Positions 52,942-63,132 of a DNA stretch of 64,000 nt are shown here, piece by piece. Numbering within the stretch: position 1 is the stretch's first letter; every line of letters starts with the position of its first letter. The stretch is taken from assembly GCF_042646165.1 (NCBI RefSeq), contig NZ_JBHRTC010000015.1. One strand, given 5' to 3'. Under the pieces are notes generated by a model, which was not told where the DNA came from, made no database searches, and saw only the letters and a list, made by a program, of their open reading frames with translations. The stretch comes from Microbaculum marinum. Its GTDB lineage: Bacteria > Pseudomonadota > Alphaproteobacteria > Rhizobiales > Tepidamorphaceae. Position numbers and translations under genes: made by a program.

Positions 52942-53289
52942 CTATCTCAGATCGGCGGCCTTGGAGGTGATCAGATCGCCGAGCGTCTCCAGGTAGAGCG
53001 CTCCCTTCACGGTGCGCTGGATGATCACGTTGCGCCGGTCGGTCTCGTCGCGGCGGCGGTTGACGAGGCCCTTGGCACCCATCGTGTCGAGCGCCCGCGT
53101 GATCACGGGCTTGGTGACACCAAGCCTGGCGGCAAGCCCGCGCACGGTGTGGGGCGGCGTTTCCAGGTAGATGGTCAGCAGGATCGCCATCTGCCGCGAC
53201 GACAAATCGTCCTCACCTGCCTGCACCAGGGCAAGGGACACGTCGTGCCACAGTTCCAGCGACTGGGCGGGGCGCAGATGGACGGACAT
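52942..53289 (-). CDS. MarR-type transcriptional regulator
   Basis: A 115-residue winged-helix protein. LAARLGVTKPVITRALDTM is the recognition helix and RRRDETDRRNVIIQRT the wing. The N- and C-terminal dimer helices are shorter than in classical MarR. It is divergent from the M48 protease gene (115 bases apart), a possible target. Short upstream frames that would extend the N-terminus are not MarR-like. Confidence 0.87.
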   Translation of the reverse strand: MSVHLRPAQSLELWHDVSLALVQAGEDDLSSRQMAILLTIYLETPPHTVRGLAARLGVTKPVITRALDTMGAKGLVNRRRDETDRRNVIIQRTVKGALYLETLGDLITSKAADLR

Positions 53290-53404
53290 GGACGCTCGAA
53301 TGCCGGACTTTCGTTTCGTATCCGTTATAAAGGCCGAGAGCGCACCGCGGCAAGCCGGCGCGACGGCCTTTGCGAACAGGTGCGGCGACCCAATATTGTC
53401 CCGC

Positions 53405-54382
53405 ATGGTGCTCGCCCCGCTCGACCCGACGACAAGACGCCGCCACAAGCTGCGCAATACCGTGCAGACCTGGTTGCTGGTCGGCGGAAGCATCGGTCTG
53501 CTGGTTCTCTGCGCCTTCGTCTTCGCGGGGCTGGAGGGCATCGTGTGGGCGGCGATCTTCGGCACGTTCCTGCTCGTGGCGTCGCTGCGTGCATCGCCCT
53601 GGATGGTGCTCAGGCTCTATCGTGCCCGGCCGATGACGCAGGCGCAGTTCCCCGAGGGGGCGCGGCTGGTCGCCGAACTGTCGCGCCGCGCAGAGCTGCC
53701 CGCCATGCCGCGGCTGTTCTACGTGCCGAGCCGGATGATGAACGCCTTCGCCGTCGGCCGCCCCGAGGAGTCAGCGATCTGCGTGACCGACGGGCTGATC
53801 CGCGGCCTGACGCTGCGCCAGCTCGCCGGTGTGCTCGCCCACGAGATCTCCCATATCCGCAACGGCGATATCCGCGTCATGGCGGTCGCCGACATGGTCG
53901 CGCGCGTTACCGGCGCGATGTCGACGGCCGGCATCGTGCTGCTGTTCCTCAATCTGCCGTTCGTCATGTCGGCAGACGCGCCGATGCCGTGGCTCGGCAT
54001 CGCCATACTGCTGGCCGCCCCGACGGTCGGCGCGCTCATGCAACTCGCCCTGTCGCGGGCGCGCGAATACGACGCCGATCTCGATGCGGTCGGCCTGACC
54101 GGCGACCCCGACGGCCTCGCCTCGGCATTGCAGACGCTGGAGCGACGGCAGGGACGAATGTGGGAGATGATGCTGCCCGGCCAGCGAATCCCCGATCCCT
54201 CGCTGCTCAGGACCCACCCGCGCACCCAGGACCGGGTCGCCCGGCTGATGTCTCTGCGCGGGCGCCAAGCCGCGCCGCGCCGGCCCTATGTGGCCGCTCC
54301 CGACCGGCGGCCCGCTCCGCCACTCCGCACGGTTCCGATCGTACGCGCGCCACGCTTCCGCGCGCTTGGGCTATGGTATTGA
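53405..54382 (+). CDS. M48 (HtpX-like) membrane zinc protease
   Basis: A 325-residue membrane metalloprotease. Two N-terminal spans (about 21-62) are followed by the zinc site HEISH (146-150); the third ligand is in SRAREYDADLDAVG. Two further spans lie between about 165 and 215. HtpX proteases degrade damaged membrane proteins under stress. The start is chosen as the first ATG after the divergent regulator region. Confidence 0.9.
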   Translation: MVLAPLDPTTRRRHKLRNTVQTWLLVGGSIGLLVLCAFVFAGLEGIVWAAIFGTFLLVASLRASPWMVLRLYRARPMTQAQFPEGARLVAELSRRAELPAMPRLFYVPSRMMNAFAVGRPEESAICVTDGLIRGLTLRQLAGVLAHEISHIRNGDIRVMAVADMVARVTGAMSTAGIVLLFLNLPFVMSADAPMPWLGIAILLAAPTVGALMQLALSRAREYDADLDAVGLTGDPDGLASALQTLERRQGRMWEMMLPGQRIPDPSLLRTHPRTQDRVARLMSLRGRQAAPRRPYVAAPDRRPAPPLRTVPIVRAPRFRALGLWY

Positions 54383-54952
54383 GAAATAATGTAGTTTCAC
54401 GTTTCGTTAAGGATTCGGCCGCTCCGGACTCGGGGAAGGAACGGCGCTTTCGGCGAATCGGTCCGGACAGACAGGGAACGGACCGTGGCCGGAGCGGGAT
54501 CATCCTGAATCGGGCAGCGTGCGGCCGGACCTGCCTGAATGCATCCGGAGCAGACGCGTCGCCCGTCGGCATTTGCGGAGTCTGTCGGTGGCCCGCTGCG
54601 GCAACCAAGATCCGAAGAGAACAGCGGGGCCACCGGCAAAGCAGCCGACGCGCGTTGTGAATCAGAGACAGGCTGTTTCTGCCGCACCGTCATCAGGGCT
54701 TCATGAATCGTTAGGAACTCGATCGGGCGCGGATGCATTCAAAATTTGCATGGCGAACGAATCGATTGGAACGTATCCAATACAATTGAGGAACATATCC
54801 GGACCCGGCCAGTACCGGGCCGCAAATAGTAAACAAAAATTGCCCGATCAAGGCGATTCTACACGACGCTAGGTAAGTTCGCAGGGGATATCTTCCACTT
54901 GCTGACGCGCCCGAATTGCGCGTCAGCCGGCCGGGATTGCCACACCCCACGC
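54383..54952. other. Gene-free region with a palindrome
   Basis: 570 bases without a supported gene. The first half is chromosome-like in GC; 54660-54900 is A/T-richer. It contains the inverted repeat ATTGGA-N5-TCCAAT at 54765-54781, an operator-like site with no adjacent start codon, and the hairpin listed at 54901-54927. Short frames here have no protein-like features. Confidence 0.55.
54901..54927 (-). terminator. Hairpin after pheT
   Basis: A perfect 10-base stem (GCTGACGCGC / GCGCGTCAGC, loop 7) lies 26 bases past the pheT stop. There is no T tract, so it is a terminator-like or 3'-end hairpin rather than a classic one. Confidence 0.55.
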
Positions 54953-57363
54953 CTATCGGAGCGTACCGCCGGTTGCCTTTTCGACCGCCGCGACGATCTT
55001 CGCGGCGACCGCGTCGATCTCCTCGTCGGTCAGCGTCCGGTCGCGCGGCTGCAGGGTGACCTCGATGGCCACGGACTTGCGCCCCTCGCCGAGGCTGGCG
55101 CCGGCGAACAGGTCAAAGACCGAGACGCCTGTGATCAGCGCCTTGTCGGCGCCGCGGGCGGCTCGGACGATGTCGCCGGCCTGGACGCTGGGACCGACGA
55201 CGAACGCGAAGTCACGCGTCACCGGCATCAGGTCGGAGGCGTTCAGAGCCGGACGCGCCTTGGTCGGCTTGGCGCGCGGCTGCGGCAGCGCATCGAGATA
55301 GACTTCGAAGGCGACCATCGGCCCGTCCGCATCAAGGGTCGCCAGCGTTCGAGGGTGCAGTTCGCCGAACCGCGCCAGAACCGTCTTCGGCCCGAGCGTG
55401 ATCAGGCCGGAGCGGCCCGGGTGGTACCAGTCGCCGCCGCCCTGCTGCACCTGCAGATTGGCGACCGGTGCGCCCAGCGCGGCGAGGACATCGAAAGCGT
55501 CGGCCTTGGCGTCGAACACATCGACCGGCCCGGCCGTTCCTGCCCAGTGCCGGCCGCCGCCGCCGGCCTTCGCGGTGCCGCGCCTGACGCCGGCTGCCAC
55601 CTCGTCCTGGTCCTCCGGACGGTCGCCGTGGTAGACGCCGCCGACTTCGAACAGCGCGAGATCGGAGAAGCCCCGGTCGGCATTGCGCTGAGCGGCGGCG
55701 ATCAGACCGGGCAGCAGGCTCGGCCGCATGTCGCTCATTTCCGACGAGATCGGGTTGGACAGCACGATCGCCTCGTCGCCGCCGCCGAACGCTTCGGCGT
55801 GCTCCTTCGGAATGAACGACCACGTCACCGCCTCGACGAGGCCGCGCGCCGCAAGCGTCCGGCGCGCGAACCGGGCCCGGTTCTGGCGTAGCGTCAGCAC
55901 CGGCTTCGCCACACCTGCGCTGCGCGGCAGGGGTACAGTCGGCACCCGGTCGACGCCGACGATGCGGGTGACCTCCTCGACCAGGTCGGCCATCTCGTGC
56001 ACGTCCGGCCGCCAACTCGGCACCGAGACCCGCATGTCGTCACCCTGGCCTGACGTCTCGAAGCCGAGATCGCCGAGGATCCGCGTCATCTCGTCGGGCT
56101 TCAGGTCGAGGCCGGTCAGCCGCTTCACTTCCGCGGGACGGAACGCGACGGAGCGCTGCGGATCCGGGATCTCGCCGGCCAGCAGAACTTCGCTCGGCTC
56201 GCCGCCGCACAGCTCCATGACCATGGCCGTGGCCATGTCGAGGCCAGGGATTGTGAATGCCGGGTCGACGCCGCGCTCGAAGCGGTAGCGCGCATCCGAC
56301 TGGACGTTCAGCATACGGCCCGTGCGGGCGGTCGCGCCGGTGTCCCAGAGCGCCGATTCGATCAGCACGTCGGTGGTGGTCTCGTCGCAGCCCGACTGTT
56401 CGCCGCCCATCACGCCGCCGATCGATTCGACGCCGTTGTCGTCGGCGATCACGACGTTCTCCGGCTCGAATACATAGGTCTTGCCGTCGAGCGCCAGCAA
56501 TTCCTCGCCGCGCCGGGCGTGGCGGACGGTCAGGTCGCCCCTGACCTTTGCCGCATCGAACACGTGCAGCGGCCGGTTGCGGTCGTAGGTGATGTAGTTG
56601 GTGATGTCGACGAGCGCGTTGATCGGCCTGAGCCCGATTGCCTCCAGCCGCTGCTTCAGCCAGTCCGGCGATGGGCCGTTCCTGACGCCGCGCACCAGCC
56701 GCATCGCGAAGGCCGGGCAAAGGTGTCTGTCGCTCCCGGCGAAATCGATCCTGACCGCGACGGGGCAGGGGCCGTTGCCCTGGATCGGCTCCGGCTCCGT
56801 CGTGACGACGGTGCCGAGGCCGGCTGCGGCCAGATCGCGGGCGATGCCGGAAATGCCCAGCGCATCGGGCCGGTTCGGCGTCACCGCCACCTCGATGACC
56901 GGATCGTTCAGACCCAGCACCTCGGCGAGCGGCGTGCCGATCGGGGTGTCCTCGGGCAGATCGATGATGCCGTCGTGCTCGTCCGACAGGCCCATCTCGC
57001 GTTCGGAGACCAGCATGCCGTTCGATTCGACGCCGCGGATCCTGGTGGGCTTCAGGTCGAGCCCCGTGCCCGGGATATGAGTGCCGGACGGCGCGAACAC
57101 GCCCTTCATGCCCGTCCGCGCGTTCGGTGCGCCGCAGACGACCTGCACCGTGTCGGTGCCGGTGTCGACGGTGCAGACGCGCAGCTTGTCGGCATTCGGA
57201 TGCGGTTCGGCCTTGAGGACGTGCGCCACCTTGAACGCACTGAGCGCCTCGGCCGGATTGTGGACGCTCTCCACCTCGAGCCCGATCAGGCTCAGCTTGT
57301 CGACGATCTGCTCGATCGTCGCTTCGGTATCGAGATGGTCCCTGAGCCAGGACAGGGTGAATT

Positions 57364-57367
<4 letters not shown>
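54953..57367 (-). CDS. pheT: Phenylalanine-tRNA ligase beta subunit
   Basis: An 804-residue subunit. The N-terminal tRNA-binding domain (HPNADKLRVCTVD), the B3/B4 editing region, B5 (VAFRPAEVKRLTGLDL) and the C-terminal anticodon-binding FDX-ACB domain (DLFAGASLGEGRKSVAIEV) are in order. It forms an alpha2beta2 enzyme with PheS. The ATG at 57367 (MKFTLSWL) overlaps the pheS stop in ATGA. Confidence 0.97.
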
Positions 57368-58446
<1,079 letters not shown>

Positions 58447-58537
58447 GGTTTCAACTCCGCTCTTTCGTCGTGGATTGCGAGAAAGCGGGTCCGAAACGAT
58501 ACGTCAAGGGATGTGTCTTTGTCCGGACCCGGTGGCA

Positions 58538-58561
58538 GCCCGCCGCTTCGGCGCGGCGGGC
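58538..58561. promoter_or_regulatory. Hairpin between rplT and pheS
   Basis: A perfect 9-base stem (GCCCGCCGC / GCGGCGGGC) with a 6-base loop. In this position it could slow transcription or set mRNA stability between ribosomal-protein and synthetase genes. It lacks a T tract. Confidence 0.35.
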
Positions 58562-58603
58562 GCGGGCCCCGGAAAAGCCGTTGAGGTAATTCGACGGCGA
58601 TGC

Positions 58604-58960
58604 TCAGCCGAGCGCGGCGCGGGCCTGCTCGACGAGTGCCTTGAAGGCGACCGGCTCGTGCACGGCAATGTCGGCGAGCACCTTCCGGTCGACCTCGACC
58701 CCGGCCTTTCCGAGGCCGTCGATAAATCGACCGTAGGTCATGCCGTTCTCGCGGGCCGCGGCGTTGATGCGCTGGATCCACAGGGAGCGGAATGTGCGCT
58801 TCTTCACCTTTCGGTCGCGATAGGCGTACTGGCCGGCCTTGTCGACCGCCTGCTTCGCCGTGCGGATGGTGTTCTTGCGACGGCCGTAAAAGCCCTTCGC
58901 CTTCTTCAGAACCTTCTTGTGGCGGGCGTGCGAGGTGACGCCCCGTTTGACGCGCGACAT
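58604..58960 (-). CDS. rplT: 50S ribosomal protein L20
   Basis: A 118-residue protein, essential for early 50S assembly. SRVKRGVTSHARHKKVLKKA begins it; FRSLWIQRINAAARENGMTY follows. In other bacteria L20 represses its own operon by binding the leader. It sits three bases from rpmI. Confidence 0.98.
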   Translation of the reverse strand: MSRVKRGVTSHARHKKVLKKAKGFYGRRKNTIRTAKQAVDKAGQYAYRDRKVKKRTFRSLWIQRINAAARENGMTYGRFIDGLGKAGVEVDRKVLADIAVHEPVAFKALVEQARAALG

Positions 58961-58963
58961 CGA

Positions 58964-59206
58964 TCAGCCCTCCGTCTTCTGCGACACTGCCCTCGGACGC
59001 CGCTTCTTGCGGTCGTAAGGCATGTACTTGCGGACGATGCCCGCATCCGATTCGTCCATCACCGCGGTGCCCTTGGCATTGCGGATGAACTTGGTGGTGC
59101 GCTTGATCATGCCGTGCCGCTTGCCGGCCTGCGTGAACTTGATCTTGCCGGTCGCAGTCACCTTGAATCGCTTCTTGGCGCTGCTCTTGGTCTTCATCTT
59201 GGGCAT
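58964..59206 (-). CDS. rpmI: 50S ribosomal protein L35, with C-terminal extension
   Basis: The protein starts MPKMKTKSSAKKRFKVTATG and has the AGKRHGMIKRT core of L35. Usual length is about 65; here it is 80, because a basic tail (KKRRPRAVSQKTEG) follows YMPYDR. The ATG at 59206 is certain from the family start. A promoter lies about 140 bases upstream. Confidence 0.96.
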   Translation of the reverse strand: MPKMKTKSSAKKRFKVTATGKIKFTQAGKRHGMIKRTTKFIRNAKGTAVMDESDAGIVRKYMPYDRKKRRPRAVSQKTEG

Positions 59207-59347
59207 TTCGCTCTTCTCCTTGCAGTCGCTTGACGCGAAAAATTCCGGTGCGCGACCTGACGCCCGGAGTTTCCGCCGTGTCCATCTGAGCTTTCGGGAT
59301 CGCCGCGGCATGCCCATTCGAGCCGGGCGATCCGGATTGCGGGAGCG

Positions 59348-59376
59348 TATATAACGGCGCGCGGCCGCAAACGCAA
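59348..59376 (-). promoter_or_regulatory. Predicted sigma-70 promoter of rpmI-rplT-pheS-pheT
   Basis: On the minus strand, TTGCGT (59376-59371) and TATATA (59353-59348) are separated by exactly 17 bases. The leader to the rpmI start is about 135 bases, room for ribosomal-protein feedback control. Confidence 0.55.
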
Positions 59377-59417
59377 TGCGATTGGGCGCGTCCGAATTCC
59401 GGCCGCGCCCGGCAAGG

Positions 59418-60101
59418 TCAATGCGCGGTCATTTCACTAACGATTTCCCCGGCGCTCAGCGAAGAGGGATAATAGGTCGGCCAGTTGGTCAGTTCCTCCA
59501 GCAGGGCCGCGCGATCCTCGCCCCAGTACAGGTGGTAATGATCTGCCCGGGCGGGCGCGATGCGATGGTCGCTGAACTGGATGAACTGCGGCGCGTCCGG
59601 GTCGCCATCGGTCTTCTCGAAAATGAAACGGACGCCGCGATTGCCCTTCTTGTAGGTCAGGATCTCGTAACCGTCGGAGGCGTAGCGGCCTTCGATCGGA
59701 GTTCCGTCCTCGTAGAACGTGACGCTGTCGCCACTGATGACGATCCGGTCGACGTCGGTCCGATAGCCGATCTCGTAGTAGGCGCGGTACTCCTCGGGCG
59801 TCATGTCGCCGCTTTCCGCCTTATGTTCCATTACCGGGTCCAGCGTGCCGTCCTGCAGATAGGGGTAGACGGACTGCCAGTCTCCTTCCCAGTCCGCGAG
59901 CGTGCGCGGCTTGATCTGGCTGTCTTCGAAATACCCCTTGTAGATGGCGTCGGATCCGCTCTCATGCGCATGTGCATGCGCGTGGTCGTGTGCATTGGTC
60001 TCTTCGGTTTTCTTGTCTCCTGCAGCCAATGCCTGGCTCGCAAAGACCAACATCAATCCGATCGCCGGCGCGCCGACGCGTCTGACAAGCGCTGAACTCA
60101 T
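59418..60101 (-). CDS. ZinT-like periplasmic zinc-binding protein
   Basis: A 227-residue protein with a signal peptide (about residues 8-26, ending ALAAG) and a His-rich stretch (HDHAHAHAHE) before the ZinT domain. The domain has YFEDSQIKPRTLADWEGDWQ near its start and an ADHYHLYWG metal-ligand region near its end. ZinT binds zinc in the periplasm and helps ZnuA under shortage. The Zur-like operator at 60167-60184 lies 65 bases upstream. The ATG at 60101 is preferred over one at 60143. Confidence 0.92.
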   Translation of the reverse strand: MSSALVRRVGAPAIGLMLVFASQALAAGDKKTEETNAHDHAHAHAHESGSDAIYKGYFEDSQIKPRTLADWEGDWQSVYPYLQDGTLDPVMEHKAESGDMTPEEYRAYYEIGYRTDVDRIVISGDSVTFYEDGTPIEGRYASDGYEILTYKKGNRGVRFIFEKTDGDPDAPQFIQFSDHRIAPARADHYHLYWGEDRAALLEELTNWPTYYPSSLSAGEIVSEMTAH

Positions 60102-60166
60102 GTCGTAAGCCTTTCTGGTTTGCTGGGTGTCGATGCCCGGCATCTGAACATGCAGAGCATTTGACA

Positions 60167-60184
60167 GTTATGTTATAACATAAC
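60167..60184. promoter_or_regulatory. Zur-type operator upstream of the ZinT-like gene
   Basis: GTTATGTTATAACATAAC is a perfect 18-base palindrome that fits the alphaproteobacterial Zur box. Zur with zinc would repress the ZinT-like gene here. A TATAAC that could serve as the -10 element lies inside it. Confidence 0.85.
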
Positions 60185-60347
60185 ATTAGCGACCTACCGC
60201 ACTTGCCCCGGCTTGGCAATGGAGAGATGAGCTGGGAGCGCGCCCGGCATGCGGGTGCGGCATGGCGTGCGGCCGAGCCGACGATGCTATCCCCGGCATC
60301 CGCATGCGCCCTATATGTCGGGTCCCGGCGTAAGGAACGATCTAAGG

Positions 60348-60740
60348 ATGCGCGAAAAGCTCCGGGTGGCCGCGGGAAGTGTCCATCGACTCGCCTGGCA
60401 GGCCGCCGGGATGCTGGCGCTCGTCCTCGGCATCGTCGGCATTGCGCTGCCGCTCCTGCCGACGACGCCATTCCTGCTGCTGGCGGCGTTCTGTTTCTCC
60501 CGCGGCTCGCAGCGCCTGCACGACTGGCTGCTGGCCCATCCGCGCTTCGGCGGGCCGATCCGCGAATGGCGGGAGCACGGGGCGATATCCCGTGCCGCCA
60601 AGATCGCCGCCGGTGTCGCAATGCTGGCAGCGATCGGCGCGGCGGCCGCCTTCGGCGCCCCGAAACGGATCCTGATCGTTCAGGCGGTCGTGATGGTGTT
60701 CGTCGCGCTGTTCGTCTTTACCCGACCGGCGCCGCCGTGA
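60348..60740 (+). CDS. DUF454 / YbaN-family membrane protein
   Basis: A 130-residue inner-membrane protein with about three hydrophobic spans. LGIVGIALPLLPTTPFLLLA and the FSRGSQRLHDWLLAHPRFG loop are the family signature. Function unknown. It is divergent from the ZinT-like gene and ends against the convergent methyltransferase-like gene. Confidence 0.9.
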   Translation: MREKLRVAAGSVHRLAWQAAGMLALVLGIVGIALPLLPTTPFLLLAAFCFSRGSQRLHDWLLAHPRFGGPIREWREHGAISRAAKIAAGVAMLAAIGAAAAFGAPKRILIVQAVVMVFVALFVFTRPAPP

Positions 60741-61394
60741 TCACGGCAGCACGAACAGCGTTGGCAGGACGCCGATGTCGCGCAGGTAGTCGATCCCCAT
60801 GATCAGCGGAATCGCCAGGAAGAACAGCGCGCCGTCACGCACCGAGGCGAGTACGAGATTCGGGCTCGCATCGACCGTCTTGACATTCCGCCAGACCGAA
60901 AATCGTGGCCAGAAGCGCGGCACGCGGGCGCAATAGGCCTCGTAGGCGCGGCCGAACCTCGCGGACAGGAAGGCTTCCTCCTGAAGAACCACCACTGCAA
61001 AAACGGCGTAGCAGGCGACTGCCGTCAGGACGGTGATGACGATGCTGTCGGCCGCTGCCCCGACGCCTGCGGCGCCCATGATCGAAAACACGTAAAGGGG
61101 ATTGCGCGAGATGGAGTAGGGGCCGTCCTGGACGAGCTCTGCCTTCTTGCGCCCGCCGATATAGAGCGTGCACCAGGCCCGGCCGAGCACGCAGAGGGCA
61201 AGCATGCTGACGCCCAGGAACTCGATGGTTTCCTGGACGAGCCCGTTGGGCTGCCACATCGAATCGGAGACGAGCACACCGATAAACGCCACGACCGACA
61301 GACCGCGCAGCACCCATTTGCGCCTGCGCTGGACGTCCTGGAGCCAGGAGTTGGAGCCGTAAGCACCCTGGCGTTCGATTTTCTGGTTTTCCAT
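60741..61394 (-). CDS. Isoprenylcysteine-methyltransferase-like membrane protein, copy 1
   Basis: A 217-residue membrane protein with four to five hydrophobic spans. The ICMT/PEMT signature is present as DGPYSISRNPLYVF and the EEAFLSARFGRAYEAYCARV stretch, where SAM-dependent membrane methyltransferases bind substrate. Substrate in bacteria is unknown. It has a near-identical tandem paralogue on its left in transcription order (61543-62209). Confidence 0.87.
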   Translation of the reverse strand: MENQKIERQGAYGSNSWLQDVQRRRKWVLRGLSVVAFIGVLVSDSMWQPNGLVQETIEFLGVSMLALCVLGRAWCTLYIGGRKKAELVQDGPYSISRNPLYVFSIMGAAGVGAAADSIVITVLTAVACYAVFAVVVLQEEAFLSARFGRAYEAYCARVPRFWPRFSVWRNVKTVDASPNLVLASVRDGALFFLAIPLIMGIDYLRDIGVLPTLFVLP

Positions 61395-61542
61395 CGCCCC
61401 CGCTTTCGCTTCGCCGATATAGGGTGCGCGTTTGTGGCGACAAATGGGCGCCCGGTCTCGGACGCCGTCCACGGGGGCTCCCCGGGACGCTCGGGATGGC
61501 AACGATGTCGAGGCAGATCCGCCTGGATGCAGCGGGGTAGTG

Positions 61543-62209
61543 TTACGGCAGCACGAACAGGGTCGGCAGGGTGCCGATCTGGTGAAGGTACTCGATGCCT
61601 TCGATCAGGGGAATCGCGAGGAAGAACAGCGCTCCGTCGAACACCGAGGTGAGTACGAGGCGCGGGCTCGCCTCGACCGTCTCCACGTCGTGCCACGTTG
61701 AAAGGCGGGGTCCGAAGCGCGGGACGCGGGCGCAGTAGTCGCGGTAGGCCCGACCGAACTTCGCCGCCAGGAAGGTTTCCTCCTTCGACACGACCACCGC
61801 GAATACGGCATAGCAGGCAATGGCGGTCAGGAAGGTGGTGACGACGCTGCCGGCCGCCGCCCCGACGCCGGCCGCACCCAGGAAGGAGAAGACGTAGAGC
61901 GGATTGCGAGAGATCGAGTAGGGCCCGTCCTGGACGAGTTCCGCCTTCTTGCGGCCGCCGATATACAGCGTGCACCAGGCTCTACCGGCCACGCAGACGA
62001 GCAGCAGGCCGATTCCGACATACTCGATCGCTTCGTGCACCAGGCCGCCCGACGGCCACATCGAATCGGAGACGAGCACTCCGCCNNNNNNNNNNNNNNN
62101 NNGCCGCCAGGATGCGCAGCACCCACTTGCGGCGGCGCTGGATGTCCTGCAGCCAGGAGCCGGTTGCCGCCCCTGACGCCGGTTGTTGATCGAATGCCTG
62201 GTCTTTCAT
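61543..62209 (-). CDS. Isoprenylcysteine-methyltransferase-like membrane protein, copy 2 (assembly gap inside)
   Basis: A paralogue of the gene at 60741-61394: MKDQAFDQQPASGAATGSWL is its N-terminus, and the ICMT segment DGPYSISRNPLYVF is identical. A run of 17 N at 62086-62102 splits the frame, since the true gap length is not known; comparing with copy 1 suggests that about 10 bases fit best. The coordinates span the gap. It is not necessarily a pseudogene. Confidence 0.82.
62086..62102. other. Assembly gap (17 N)
   Basis: A run of unknown bases inside the second methyltransferase-like gene, within its first membrane span. The real length is uncertain. The near-identical tandem paralogue is a likely reason for the assembly break. 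Confidence 0.98.
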
Positions 62210-62383
62210 GCGCCCGCTTTCACAGTTGCCACAGCAATGTTTCCGTTTGTGGCCGAACAGGGGCGCGGGGGGTGCGACCGATTGGAGCCGGCTACATCGT
62301 CTGGCGCCTTCGACCGGCCTCAGGCGACGCTATCGGCGGGAGTCCGGGAGGAGTGCCGGATCCTGGTCTTGATGGATTGGCCC

Positions 62384-62923
62384 TCAACGCGGCGCCAGGA
62401 CCATGATCATCTGGCGGCCTTCGAGCTTCGGTTCGGCCTCGACCTTGGCGATCTCGTCGAGTTCGTCGCGAACGCGAACGAGCAGATTCATCCCGAGTTC
62501 CTGGTGGGCCATTTCGCGGCCGCGGAACCTGAGCGTCACCTTCACCTTGTCGCCTTCTTCGAAGAAGCGCCGGATCGCCCGCATCTTCACGTCGTAGTCG
62601 TGCGTGTCGATGTTGGGACGCATCTTGATCTCCTTGATCTCGATGGTCTTCTGCTTCTTGCGCGCTTCCGCGGCCTTCTTCTGGGCCTGGTACTTGTATT
62701 TGCCGTAGTCGAGGATCTTTGCGACCGGCGGACTGGCGTTCGGCGAAATCTCGACGAGGTCGAGTCCGACCTGCTCGGCAAGCGTCAGCGCGTCGGCAAT
62801 CGGGACGATGCCCCGGTTTTCGCCTGTATCGGTAATGAGCTGAACCTGCGCAGCTTCAATCTCCTGGTTGACGCGCGGTCCATCCTTCTGGACGGGCTGC
62901 GGCTTCATTGGACGGCGTGCGAT
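62384..62923 (-). CDS. infC: Translation initiation factor IF-3, ATC start
   Basis: A 179-residue protein that checks start codons on the 30S subunit. The core is intact: DYGKYKYQAQKKAAEARKKQ, EIKEIKMRPNIDTHDYDVK and FRGREMAHQELG. The strongest ribosome site (AAAGGAGA) is eight bases before an in-frame ATC at 62923, while the first ATG (62908) lies 23 bases from it. A rare start codon on infC is a known autoregulatory device in bacteria (AUU in E. coli). A longer frame up to 63058 is not IF-3-like. Confidence 0.96.
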   Translation of the reverse strand: MARRPMKPQPVQKDGPRVNQEIEAAQVQLITDTGENRGIVPIADALTLAEQVGLDLVEISPNASPPVAKILDYGKYKYQAQKKAAEARKKQKTIEIKEIKMRPNIDTHDYDVKMRAIRRFFEEGDKVKVTLRFRGREMAHQELGMNLLVRVRDELDEIAKVEAEPKLEGRQMIMVLAPR

Positions 62924-63029
62924 TGTGTAGTCTCCTTTGTTGTGGACGGTGCCCGGCGCAGCTGCCTCGATCATACGCAAGAGGACAGCACAAACGCCTT
63001 CGCCGGGGCACACCCTGCGAAGATCGGCG

Positions 63030-63058
63030 CTTATAAGATCGTGAGAAAGGCCCGGCAA
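63030..63058 (-). promoter_or_regulatory. Predicted sigma-70 promoter of infC
   Basis: On the minus strand, TTGCCG (63058-63053) and TATAAG (63035-63030) are separated by exactly 17 bases. The leader to the ATC start is about 100 bases. Confidence 0.5.
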
Positions 63059-63132
63059 GTCAATCGTCGCGGTATTTCCCGCCTGTCAGGTTCCTCTTGC
63101 TCCCATCCGGCAACGTCGCGCCGGATGACGCC

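Noticed and set aside
54397..54738. 113-residue minus-strand frame between the M48 protease and pheT
   Set aside because: No ribosome site, atypical composition, and no recognisable domain.
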